Below, in pieces: positions 22,441 through 30,851 of a DNA stretch of 38,505 nucleotides. The notes beneath the pieces were generated by a model. That model had not been told where the DNA came from. It made no database searches and saw only the letters and a program-made list of their open reading frames with translations. The stretch lies in assembly GCA_050943335.1 (NCBI GenBank), contig JBMNOZ010000020.1, forward strand, positions 1 to 38,505, given 5' to 3'. Source of the DNA: JBMNOZ01 sp050943335 (GTDB lineage: Bacteria > Bacillota > Desulfitobacteriia > Desulfitobacteriales > Syntrophobotulaceae). The position numbers were made by a program, and so were the translations under genes. The first letter of the stretch is position 1. Each line of letters begins with the position of its first letter.

Positions 22441-23658
22441 GTGGCGGTCAGAATTGATCTGTTGATTGATTTGCCGGATTTAGCGGCTTTAAAACTCGTA
22501 GGCGGATTTAAAGGAACATACAGGACAGTGCGGTGGGTACATATTATTGAAACCACGGAGGTCGTGAGTTATGTTCAAAATGATGAATTGATTATTTTAA
22601 CCGGGGTGGCAATAAATAATGAAGCAAGTTTTGTTGAGTTAGTCCATGGCTTAATAAAAAGAAATGCAGCAGGTTTGATAGTGAATATCGGCAAATACTT
22701 CTCTAAAATACCCGATTGCGTCCTCAAAATAGGGGAGGATAATGATTTTCCGATCTTTGAACTTCCCTGGGAAATCAGTATCGCCGACGTCACGAAGACT
22801 ATTTGTGAGACCATAGTTAAAAGACAGTTGGAAGAGCTGGCTTATCAAGACCTTTTAATGAACATCATCTTCTTCAATAAGATTTCATATGAGGATTTTA
22901 AGGAAAGAATGTCTGCCCATGGCTATTCTTCCTTACATTCTTATAGGATAGCCATTGTTGAAATAGATCGGTTTCAGAACTATATAGTCTCTAAAGGTTT
23001 AAAAAATGAGCAAGAAATAGCCAATTTAAAAGACTCTTTTTTAAGAACCGTAAATAGCGTAACAACAGACAGTATTCACTACCCGATAAGTTTTTTTCAA
23101 AACGATTCTGTGGTCATACTTTTAGTTAATGAAGAGAGTAGATTTATGAATCTTTCTTCAATAGCTCACTCGGTCATTGAAAGCGTAAAGAGAAGTTTTT
23201 CCGATATTACCGTAAATATTGCTTTCGGAAATATTTACCCTGAATTTTCGAAAATTCCGGTCAGTTACAAAGAAGCAGAAAAAACCTTAAAAGCGATGGA
23301 AGCGGAGGGTTATAAGGAAAGGGTGGGTTTTTATTCCGATATAGGCGCCTATAAACTGATCACAGAAATAAAAGACATGGACCTTATCAAAGAATACTAT
23401 GACCAGACAGTTGGAGTACTAGAGCAATACGACGCCTGGAATGAAACTGATTACGCAAAAATATTTTACGTTTTTCTACAGGAAAACGGGAATTACATTC
23501 AAACCGCGAAAAGGTTATATTTGCATCGCAATACCCTGGTTTATAAAATAAATAAGATTCAAGAGATCCTAAAATTGGATATTACAGATGTGAAAGTCAG
23601 GTTCGAATTTTATTTAGGATATCTTTTGCAAAGTATCCATGGTTTAAAACACGATTAA
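22441..23658 (+). CDS. PucR-family transcriptional regulator
   Basis: The 405-residue regulator has an N-terminal PucR domain (about residues 5-125, including RTVRWVHIIETTEVVSYV and ELIILTGVAI). A divergent middle domain follows, then the C-terminal PucR/CdaR helix-turn-helix: FLQENGNYIQTAKRLYLHRNTLVYKINKI. PucR-type activators govern purine, amide or amino acid breakdown genes. The start is GTG 22441, with GGAGGT at 22425-22430; an earlier GTG overlaps that site. TATAAT at 22409-22414 is the likely -10. Adjacent transporter, peptidase and MFS genes are the natural targets, which is inference. Confidence 0.9.
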   Translation: MAVRIDLLIDLPDLAALKLVGGFKGTYRTVRWVHIIETTEVVSYVQNDELIILTGVAINNEASFVELVHGLIKRNAAGLIVNIGKYFSKIPDCVLKIGEDNDFPIFELPWEISIADVTKTICETIVKRQLEELAYQDLLMNIIFFNKISYEDFKERMSAHGYSSLHSYRIAIVEIDRFQNYIVSKGLKNEQEIANLKDSFLRTVNSVTTDSIHYPISFFQNDSVVILLVNEESRFMNLSSIAHSVIESVKRSFSDITVNIAFGNIYPEFSKIPVSYKEAEKTLKAMEAEGYKERVGFYSDIGAYKLITEIKDMDLIKEYYDQTVGVLEQYDAWNETDYAKIFYVFLQENGNYIQTAKRLYLHRNTLVYKINKIQEILKLDITDVKVRFEFYLGYLLQSIHGLKHD

Positions 23659-23688
23659 GGGTTATAAAGGAGTTTTGTAAAATACTGT

Positions 23689-24924
23689 CTATGCAGAGAG
23701 CGAGGCTCTCTTTTTTGGGGCCCATAAATAAATTACAGTCACGATTAAAAGAAGGATATCGACAGTTAAGATTATCGGCATGACAGAAACAAAAGTCTTT
23801 ACCCGGAAAATTGTTTTTAATAACTGGACAGTATAGGTGGAAAGAAAAAAGCTGACACTCATCACAGCGGTGACAACGCTTATTGCCCGGGAGGCTACGT
23901 TTTTTGGGGCGATCATACCGGCCCGCATCACAACTTGGGAAAAGGCATTGGCGTTGGCATAACCGAGGAAAAAACAACCGATTATTGCCATGCTCCGGGA
24001 GGGAAAAAATATAAACAGTGTATAAGCAATAATTATAAAGGAAAAAGAGATCAAAATAGTGTTTCTTTTTAATTTAGGATACAAAAATCCATAGGCAAGA
24101 CTGGATATTAGAGCACTGATATAGATTGTGGAGGTCAAGACGCCGGCGAAGGCCGCGCCCCCAAGACCTTGCTCATCTGCATATACCGCATTAAAAAAAG
24201 TCATGGAAGCATAGGAAATTTGGAAAATAAGATATCCGGCACTTAAAATAAAGAGCTGGCTTTTCCAGCCCTTAGAAGAGGTTGTATTAGAAACAGGAAC
24301 CGAAAAAGATAACTCTCTTTTTGGGGAGGGCTGGAGAGAGTTTCTAGCTTCCGGGGGAGATTTGGGGACAAATAAAAAAATAACGATTATTGAAATAAGT
24401 CCTAAAGAATAAAGATTGAACATGGCTTTAAAACCGAAGGTTTCGGCAACCAGCCCCCCAGCGGCTGTGAGTAACGATGTTACACAAAACATACCGGCGT
24501 TTAGAATCCCGATCATCCGGCTGCGCCTATTTTCCTCTGGGTAAAGGGAGGTAATTATAGTCATATTGGTGACATAAGTGAAACCAAGGGCCAACCCGAC
24601 TAAGCATCTCATGACAATCATAAAAGGAGCCCGTTCTAAAGCGACACCAAATGTTCCACCTATAGTAAAAAGAATTAGCCCCAAGAGGAGCATTTTCTTT
24701 TTATCGATATATTGCAAAGCTTTGCCGGCGATTAAGGAGGCGAATAGAGAAATTAAATGAGGTCCGGATAATAAAAAGTTGACAAAAGTGTCGTTATTAT
24801 AAGCTTTAAACATTTGGTCGGCACCGGGAATAATGATTGTTTCCCCGGACATTCCTAAAGTTGCGAATAAGAGAGCAATTATTAACAATAACGATTTACG
24901 ATTAGAAGTTGACAAGGTTATCAT
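23689..24924 (-). CDS. major facilitator superfamily transporter
   Basis: The 411-residue protein has about twelve helices. Loop 2-3 reads LQYIDKKKMLLLG and TM4 starts MRCLVGLALGFTYVTNM, typical MFS features. A charged central loop (about 195-225, ARNSLQPSPKRELSF) separates the halves. Substrate unknown; single-component importers and drug or amino acid exporters share this form. On the minus strand the ATG at 24924 has AAGGA only a base or two away, so TTG three codons in (24915) may be the real start. It converges on the PucR gene and shares its 3' end with that gene's terminator. Confidence 0.8.
   Translation of the reverse strand: MITLSTSNRKSLLLIIALLFATLGMSGETIIIPGADQMFKAYNNDTFVNFLLSGPHLISLFASLIAGKALQYIDKKKMLLLGLILFTIGGTFGVALERAPFMIVMRCLVGLALGFTYVTNMTIITSLYPEENRRSRMIGILNAGMFCVTSLLTAAGGLVAETFGFKAMFNLYSLGLISIIVIFLFVPKSPPEARNSLQPSPKRELSFSVPVSNTTSSKGWKSQLFILSAGYLIFQISYASMTFFNAVYADEQGLGGAAFAGVLTSTIYISALISSLAYGFLYPKLKRNTILISFSFIIIAYTLFIFFPSRSMAIIGCFFLGYANANAFSQVVMRAGMIAPKNVASRAISVVTAVMSVSFFLSTYTVQLLKTIFRVKTFVSVMPIILTVDILLLIVTVIYLWAPKKRASLSA
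23695..23716 (+). terminator. terminator of the PucR gene, inside the end of the MFS gene
   Basis: GAGAGC (23696-23701), loop GAG, GCTCTC (23705-23710), then six T. These bases also encode the last residues (around ASLSA) of the convergent MFS gene. Confidence 0.7.
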
Positions 24925-25032
24925 ATCCTTCCAAGTTAATCCTTTAAGCTTGGCCTAAGCTTAGCACTAAAGAGTGGGCCAAGGATATGTGTCGAATGAC
25001 CATATATTTTCGTCATTAGTAACATTTTTAAA

Positions 25033-25062
25033 GACAGCCATAGGGATCCCCTTATGGCTGTC
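25033..25062. other. hairpin in the divergent MFS / activase intergenic region
   Basis: GACAGCCATA (25033-25042) pairs with TATGGCTGTC (25053-25062), extended by GGG/CCC with one bulged T. No real T-run follows in either direction. It may be an operator or an RNA element. The rest of the 24925-25186 gap holds an AAGCTT-rich palindrome near 24948-24962 and no gene. Confidence 0.55.
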
Positions 25063-25140
25063 CCCAGTTGTCCGGAAGGAATAATTCTCCTCTAATCTAG
25101 GAAAAATAATTCTGTTAGCCATTAGTAGTTGAAATCTAAA

Positions 25141-25196
25141 AGGAGGAAGGACTCTGTTTCTTGGTGCTTATGATACAATCTTACGTTTGGGGATAG
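25141..25196 (+). promoter_or_regulatory. unusual start region of the activase gene (CTG start or mini-ORF)
   Basis: AGGAGG (25141-25146) is too far from TTG 25187 but seven bases from an in-frame CTG at 25154, which would add eleven residues ending ILR before LGIDVGS. An 8-codon ORF (ATG 25170, stop TAG 25194-25196, peptide MIQSYVWG) overlaps the TTG in another frame. Confidence 0.45.
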
Positions 25197-28100
25197 ACGT
25201 AGGATCGACTACTATTAAAATTGTTATTTTAGATCCTCAAAACCGAATTCTCGCTAGTATTTATGAAAGACATTATTCCGATATTTGGTCTACTCTTGAA
25301 AGGGCAATCGGCCAGTTTAACGAAAAGTACAGGGATTTCAAATTTGTTCCGGCGGTGACTGGTTCCGGAGGACTTTCGGTTGCTGAAAAACTGGATTTGG
25401 AGTTTGTACAAGAAGTTGTTGCCGGTAGCAGGGCGATTAAACGTTTTATACCTGAGACCGACGTAGTTATTGAATTAGGGGGCGAAGACGCGAAGATCAC
25501 TTTTTTCCAAAACGGAATAGACCAAAGAATGAATGGTATTTGCGCTGGAGGTACAGGAGCCTTTATCGACCAGATGGCTGCTCTTTTAAGAACCGATGCT
25601 GCCGGTCTTAATAAACTGGCGGAAAATCATAGGGTAATTTACCCTATAGCTGCCCGCTGTGGAGTTTTTGCCAAAACCGATATCCAGCCTCTTTTAAACG
25701 AAGGGGCTCGGAAAGAGGATATTGCTGCTTCTATATTTCAAGCAGTGGTGAATCAAACAATCGGGGGGTTGGCTTGTGGAAGGAAGATTAAAGGCAAGGT
25801 AGGGTTTTTAGGCGGGCCTTTGCATTTTTTGCCTCAGCTCCGCCTTCGGTTCCAAAAAACTTTAGACTTAAAGGACGAGGATATAATTGTCCCTCCTGAT
25901 TCCCAAGTTTATGTTGCTATTGGCGCGGCTCTCTCTACTAAGGACAGTCAAACTACAAGTATGGAGGATTTACTCCGAAAACTTCAAAAAAGTAGGCGGA
26001 ACTTCAAGTTTGAAACCGCTAAGCTAGATCCTCTTTTTACCGATGAAAAAGAATATAAACAATTCTTAGACCGCCATTCCAAGGAAAAAGTGGAGGGAAA
26101 ACCTCTCGCCGAGCATCAGGGGGTCTGTTTTCTGGGCCTGGATGTCGGTTCTACAACAACTAAAGGGACTTTAATTGATGAAAATGGTTGTTTACTGTAT
26201 TCCCATTACCGTAACAACGAGGGCAATCCCCTACAGGCAGCAATTTATTGTCTGCAGGATATTTATGAAAGTCTACCGCCAAAAGCGAGAATTGCTTATT
26301 CCGCAGTAACTGGGTACGGTGAGAGTTTAGTTAAAAACGCCCTAGAATTTGATTTAGGGGAAGTGGAAACTGTAGCTCATTATACAGCGGCGGAGCATTT
26401 TTTGCCCGGGGTAGATCTGGTTTTAGATATCGGCGGGCAGGATATGAAATGCCTAAAAATCAAAGACGGCATTATTGAAGACGTTATGCTCAATGAGGCA
26501 TGTTCTTCGGGCTGCGGCTCTTTTATTGAAACCTTTGCTCACTCTTTACAAACGGAGGTTCGGGACTTTGCTCGCTTGGGAGTTCAGGCTCAGGCGCCGG
26601 CGGATCTGGGCTCTAGATGTACGGTATTTATGAACTCCAAAGTAAGACAGGCCCAAAAAGAAGGAGTCTCCGTGGGGGACATATCGGCTGGCTTGGCTTA
26701 TTCCGTGATTAAAAATGCTTTATATAAGGTAATGAAAATAAAAGACCCCTCAGAGCTGGGGAAGAGAATAGTTGTGCAAGGGGGGGCTTTCCTCAATGAC
26801 ACCATGCTTCGCAGTTTGGAAATTCTGATTGGAAGAAAGGTAGTCCGTCCTAATATTGCCGGTCTAATGGGGGCTTTTGGTGCCGCTCTTTTAGCTCAAA
26901 AAGCCTGGTCTGAGGGGGTTGTATCCACTTTAATTTCCAAAAAAAATTTAAGGAACTTTAAAGTGCATTCTACAATCACCAGATGCCGCAAGTGTTCTAA
27001 TTCCTGTTTATTAACAGTGAACAGCTTTAGCGACGGCCGAAAGTTTATAACTGGAAACCGCTGTGAACGGGGAGTCGGACTTACCAAAACCGAAGCTCTT
27101 CCCAATCTTTATAAGTATAAACTAAAAAAACTTTTTTCCTATGAACCTTTAGAGATCTCGAAAGCCCTCCGGGGAAGAATCGGAATTCCTAGGGTTTTAA
27201 ATATGTATGAAAATTATCCTTTTTGGTTCACTTTTTTTACGGAGCTTAAATTTAGGGTAGAGTTGTCGCCAGCCTCAAATCGGGAAATCTATGAATCGGG
27301 CATGGAGACAATTTCATCCGACACGGCCTGTTATCCCGCTAAAATCGCTCATGGGCATATTGTCTCCTTAGTCGAGCGAGGGGTTAAACATATCTTTTTC
27401 CCTTGCATTCCCAAAGAAAAAAAAGAGTTTCCTTCTGCAGATAATGATTTTAATTGTCCTATGGTAATGGGTTATGCGGAAGTGCTAAAAGCGAATATGG
27501 ACATTATCTCAGAAAACGGAGTTCAATTTCTCAATCCTTTTTTACCTTATCACAATAAGAAAAAACTTATAAAAAGACTGTACGAAGAACTAAAAGAATT
27601 CAAAATTCCACTTCAAGAAATTGCTCAAGCCGTAGAAAAAGCCTGGGAGGAAGAAGAAAAGGTGAAAAAGGATATCCAGAGAAAGGGTGAGGAGGTACTG
27701 AGCTGGCTGAAGGAAACGGGCAGGACTGGGATTGTGCTTTCCGGGAGACCCTATCACCTGGACCCAGCGATAAACCACGGGATCCCAGAGCTGATTACTT
27801 CTTTGGGAATGGCGGTGCTCACAGAAGATTCTATTGCTCATTTGGGGCAGGTCGAGAGGCCCTTAAGAGTGTTAGATCAATGGGTGTATCATTCTCGCCT
27901 TTATGAAGCGGCGGATTTTGTCAGTACTCATCCCCAACTCGAACTGGTCCAATTGAATTCTTTCGGCTGTGGGCCGGATTCCATTGCCGCCGAGCAAGCG
28001 GAGGAGATTCTGGCCCGAAAGAGCAAGCTCTTTACCATTCTTAAAATTGATGAAGTCAGTAATTTAGGAGCGGTAAGAATAAGGTTGAGATCGTTGCAGG

Positions 28101-29401
28101 CAGCTATATTGGCTCGGAAGAAAAGAAATTCCAGGGAGAACCTGGCGAAACTTACTCTTGTTCCCGGGGCAAGGCCGCTTTTCACAGCCGAGATGCGAAA
28201 GACACACACTATTATCGCTCCACAAATGGCTCCCCTTCATTTTGAACTGATTCAGGAAGCGGCCCGTTCAGAAGGGTATTATATCGAAATTTTGTCGAAA
28301 GTGGATAGAAAAGATATTGAGGAAGGGCTTAAATACGTCAACAACGATTCCTGCTACCCTTCAATAATAATAATCGGACAATTGCTTAGAGCTTTAAAAT
28401 CCGGCAAATATGATCTGGAGAAGACTTCTATCGCTATGGCGCAAACGGGAGGCCCCTGTCGGGCCAGCAATTACCTGGCACTCCTTAAAAAGGCCCTATA
28501 CAGTAACGCTCTGCATCACATTCCTATAATCTCCTTAAATGTGGCCGGGTTGGAAAAAAACCCGGGGTTCAAACCATCTTTATTCTTGGGGCACAAAGCT
28601 GCCCTGGCCGTAATTTATGGTGACTTATTAATGAAAGTCCTCTATAGGACCAGGCCTTATGAAAAAGTTAAAGGGCAGACCGAAGAACTGTTAAAAAAAT
28701 GGCTTAAAAAATGTGGGGAAAACGTACGCACTGGAAATCAAAAAACATTTCGAGCCAATGTACAAGGTATTGTTCAGGATTTTGACAACTTGGATCTAAA
28801 AGAGGAAAAAAGACCTCGGGTAGGCCTGGTAGGAGAGATTTTGGTCAAATATCATCCCGCTGCCAATAACAACATGGCTTATTTTCTGGAAAAGGAAGGA
28901 GCGGAAATTGTTGTTCCTGGATTAATGGAGTTTTTTCTCTATTGTGGTTACGGTGGGGAATTTGAGTATCGTTATTTAGCCGGTAGTTATCCGCGCAAAG
29001 TTCTGGGTAATTTATTCGTCAAATATGTAGAATACTATCAAGATATTGTGCGTAAAGCGTTAATAGAGAGTACAAGGTTTAAGCCTTTCCGTACCATTTA
29101 TGAAATGGCGAAAAGCGTGGAGCCCATTCTTTCCCTTTGCAATCACACCGGAGAAGGGTGGCTTTTAACCGCAGAAATGGTAGGTCTAATTGAAGAGGGG
29201 GTCAATAACATTATCTGTATGCAACCTTTTGCTTGCTTACCCAATCATATTACCGGCAAAGGTATGATTAAAACCCTTAAAGATCGGTATCCCCAGACCA
29301 ATATCGTCACCGTAGATTATGACCCTGGGGCCAGTGAAGTTAACCAGATAAACAGAATAAAGCTTATGCTGGAAAGGGCTTTCAGGGAGTTAAATGCTTG
29401 A
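25187..29401 (+). CDS. giant 2-hydroxyacyl-CoA dehydratase activase-related protein, two activase domains
   Basis: This 1404-residue cytoplasmic protein belongs to the activase-related family. Domain 1 (about 1-260) starts GIDVGSTTIKIVIL and has ICAGGTGAFIDQ (Cys119) and AARCGVFAK (Cys158). Domain 2 (about 312-575) starts LGLDVGSTTTKGTLID and has EACSSGCGSF (Cys439) and GSRCTVF (Cys478). Each pair is 39 residues apart, as in the HgdC activator that binds [4Fe-4S] with Cys127 and Cys166. Next comes CRKCSNSC (600, 603, 607) with Cys626, then a DUF2229-like and dehydratase-like region, with FGCGPDS and TGGPCRAS. ATP-driven electron transfer is the family theme; the substrate is unknown. The start is uncertain: TTG 25187 lacks a binding site. 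Confidence 0.88.
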   Translation: MGIDVGSTTIKIVILDPQNRILASIYERHYSDIWSTLERAIGQFNEKYRDFKFVPAVTGSGGLSVAEKLDLEFVQEVVAGSRAIKRFIPETDVVIELGGEDAKITFFQNGIDQRMNGICAGGTGAFIDQMAALLRTDAAGLNKLAENHRVIYPIAARCGVFAKTDIQPLLNEGARKEDIAASIFQAVVNQTIGGLACGRKIKGKVGFLGGPLHFLPQLRLRFQKTLDLKDEDIIVPPDSQVYVAIGAALSTKDSQTTSMEDLLRKLQKSRRNFKFETAKLDPLFTDEKEYKQFLDRHSKEKVEGKPLAEHQGVCFLGLDVGSTTTKGTLIDENGCLLYSHYRNNEGNPLQAAIYCLQDIYESLPPKARIAYSAVTGYGESLVKNALEFDLGEVETVAHYTAAEHFLPGVDLVLDIGGQDMKCLKIKDGIIEDVMLNEACSSGCGSFIETFAHSLQTEVRDFARLGVQAQAPADLGSRCTVFMNSKVRQAQKEGVSVGDISAGLAYSVIKNALYKVMKIKDPSELGKRIVVQGGAFLNDTMLRSLEILIGRKVVRPNIAGLMGAFGAALLAQKAWSEGVVSTLISKKNLRNFKVHSTITRCRKCSNSCLLTVNSFSDGRKFITGNRCERGVGLTKTEALPNLYKYKLKKLFSYEPLEISKALRGRIGIPRVLNMYENYPFWFTFFTELKFRVELSPASNREIYESGMETISSDTACYPAKIAHGHIVSLVERGVKHIFFPCIPKEKKEFPSADNDFNCPMVMGYAEVLKANMDIISENGVQFLNPFLPYHNKKKLIKRLYEELKEFKIPLQEIAQAVEKAWEEEEKVKKDIQRKGEEVLSWLKETGRTGIVLSGRPYHLDPAINHGIPELITSLGMAVLTEDSIAHLGQVERPLRVLDQWVYHSRLYEAADFVSTHPQLELVQLNSFGCGPDSIAAEQAEEILARKSKLFTILKIDEVSNLGAVRIRLRSLQAAILARKKRNSRENLAKLTLVPGARPLFTAEMRKTHTIIAPQMAPLHFELIQEAARSEGYYIEILSKVDRKDIEEGLKYVNNDSCYPSIIIIGQLLRALKSGKYDLEKTSIAMAQTGGPCRASNYLALLKKALYSNALHHIPIISLNVAGLEKNPGFKPSLFLGHKAALAVIYGDLLMKVLYRTRPYEKVKGQTEELLKKWLKKCGENVRTGNQKTFRANVQGIVQDFDNLDLKEEKRPRVGLVGEILVKYHPAANNNMAYFLEKEGAEIVVPGLMEFFLYCGYGGEFEYRYLAGSYPRKVLGNLFVKYVEYYQDIVRKALIESTRFKPFRTIYEMAKSVEPILSLCNHTGEGWLLTAEMVGLIEEGVNNIICMQPFACLPNHITGKGMIKTLKDRYPQTNIVTVDYDPGASEVNQINRIKLMLERAFRELNA

Positions 29402-29554
29402 TAGACAGTGGACGTTCACCTGTATTCTCAGGGTTCATTCCCCGAACGATTGCTCTCTATATGAATATGGAATTTAGAGGGAGTTTCTACATCGCCCTTC
29501 CTGAAGAAATCCGAAATCTTACCCTGAAAAGGAATCATTATTGACTTTACATCA

Positions 29555-29582
29555 TTGAAAATTCGAGTCCAACCAGTATAAT
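29555..29582 (+). promoter_or_regulatory. argF promoter
   Basis: TTGAAA (29555-29560), 16 bases, TATAAT (29577-29582), about 60 bases before the argF start. No good ARG box was seen. The remainder of the 29402-29640 gap holds no gene. Confidence 0.6.
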
Positions 29583-29640
29583 AGTACGTATCTTGAAAAA
29601 TTTGTTAGGCTAGTAATCTTTAAACAGAAGGAGATAAAAT

Positions 29641-30585
29641 ATGGTTCAATTGAACAAAGAGATGTTTAAAGGGCGAGACTTTATTTCTTTAAACGATTTT
29701 TCAGCCGCTGAGATTTCCCACCTGATTGACGTAGCTATTGAACTAAAGAAAGAATTAAAAGCTGGCACTCCCCATCCCCTTCTGCGGGGAAAAACCTTAG
29801 GAATGATATTTACCAAGTCTTCAACGCGAACCAGGGTCGCTTTTGAGGTTGGGATCTACCAACTAGGAGGTTATGCTCTTTTCCTAAGCGGTAGGGATAT
29901 TCAAATAGGGAGGGGGGAAACGGTTAAAGATACGGCTCTGGTTTTATCTCGAATGGTAGATGGAATAATGATCAGAACCTTTAGTCATCAAGAAGTGATC
30001 GATTTGGCTACTTATGCCACCGTGCCGGTGATCAATGGTTTAACGGATTATCTTCACCCTACTCAGGCTTTAGCCGATTTAATGACTATTCGAGAATACA
30101 AAGGGTATCTTAAGGGTTTAAAACTAGCCTATATCGGTGACGGCAATAATATGGTTAACTCTCTCTTGCTCGGAGGAACAAAAATGGGAATGCAGGTCGT
30201 GGTCGCTTCTCCTCCGGGTTATCAACCTGTACCAGAAATCATGGAATTGGCTCGGGAAAACGCGGTTTTAAGCGGTGGCCGGGCAGAAGTGGTGGAAGAT
30301 CCGTTTATTGCCGCTCAGGAGGCGGATATTCTTTATACCGATGTTTGGGCCAGCATGGGTCAGGAAGAGGAAAGTGAAATAAGGAAAAAGGCTTTTGCTG
30401 GTTATCAAATTAACTCCGATCTCCTGCGGGTTGCCCGGCCTGAGGCTCTTGTTATGCATTGTCTGCCAGCTCATCGAGGGGAAGAGATCACAGCGGAAGT
30501 CCTGGAAGGTCCTCAATCTGTAGTTTACGAAGAAGCGGAAAATAGATTGCATGCTCATAAAGCCATAATGGCTCTAATAATGTAG
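29641..30585 (+). CDS. argF: ornithine carbamoyltransferase
   Basis: This enzyme joins carbamoyl phosphate and ornithine to give citrulline. All signatures are present: SSTRTRVAFEVG and SGRDIQIGRGETVKDTA for carbamoyl phosphate, HPTQALADL, and DGNNMVNSLL and TDVWASMGQE. The ornithine-binding MHCLPAHRGEEI is also intact. At 314 residues it has normal length. An AGAAGGAG site precedes ATG 29641. It is apart from argCJBD and has no neighbour carbamate kinase or deiminase, so an anabolic role is more likely than the ADI pathway. Confidence 0.96.
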   Translation: MVQLNKEMFKGRDFISLNDFSAAEISHLIDVAIELKKELKAGTPHPLLRGKTLGMIFTKSSTRTRVAFEVGIYQLGGYALFLSGRDIQIGRGETVKDTALVLSRMVDGIMIRTFSHQEVIDLATYATVPVINGLTDYLHPTQALADLMTIREYKGYLKGLKLAYIGDGNNMVNSLLLGGTKMGMQVVVASPPGYQPVPEIMELARENAVLSGGRAEVVEDPFIAAQEADILYTDVWASMGQEEESEIRKKAFAGYQINSDLLRVARPEALVMHCLPAHRGEEITAEVLEGPQSVVYEEAENRLHAHKAIMALIM

Positions 30586-30735
30586 AATAAAATAGTTTAT
30601 TAACAAAAAAAACAGAACAATGAAAAATATTAGACAATAATTTCCTAAAGTGTTACTTAAAAGCGGTAATATATTTAATAAGTTTAAAATATATATATAG
30701 ATACGCTAAAGAATAATAACATTTTCCCTGAAAAT

Positions 30736-30756
30736 TGTGGATAAACCTGTGGATAT
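30736..30756 (+). promoter_or_regulatory. pair of DnaA-box-like sites in an AT-rich gap
   Basis: TGTGGATAA (30736-30744) is a perfect DnaA box (reverse complement TTATCCACA), and TGTGGATAT (30748-30756) has one mismatch in the same direction. Starts are 12 bases apart. They lie in a 266-base gap (30586-30851) with very AT-rich tracts (30660-30720) and no gene. Confidence 0.5.
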
Positions 30757-30851
30757 TGTTATTAACTTTTGATTATTAAAACTATTATCGTTAAAAAGAT
30801 GGTTAGGAATAAAAAGATTGGTAAAAAATGAAGTGAAAGGCAGGATTGTAA

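Noticed and set aside
29541..29582. TTGACT at 29541 as the argF -35, and an ARG box around TTGAAAATTCGA
   Set aside because: TTGACT is 30 bases from the TATAAT. The ARG-box-like string lacks the right spacing between half-sites.
30586..30851. Chromosomal origin oriC
   Set aside because: Only two DnaA boxes and no dnaA, dnaN or rpmH nearby; reported only as a DnaA-box pair.
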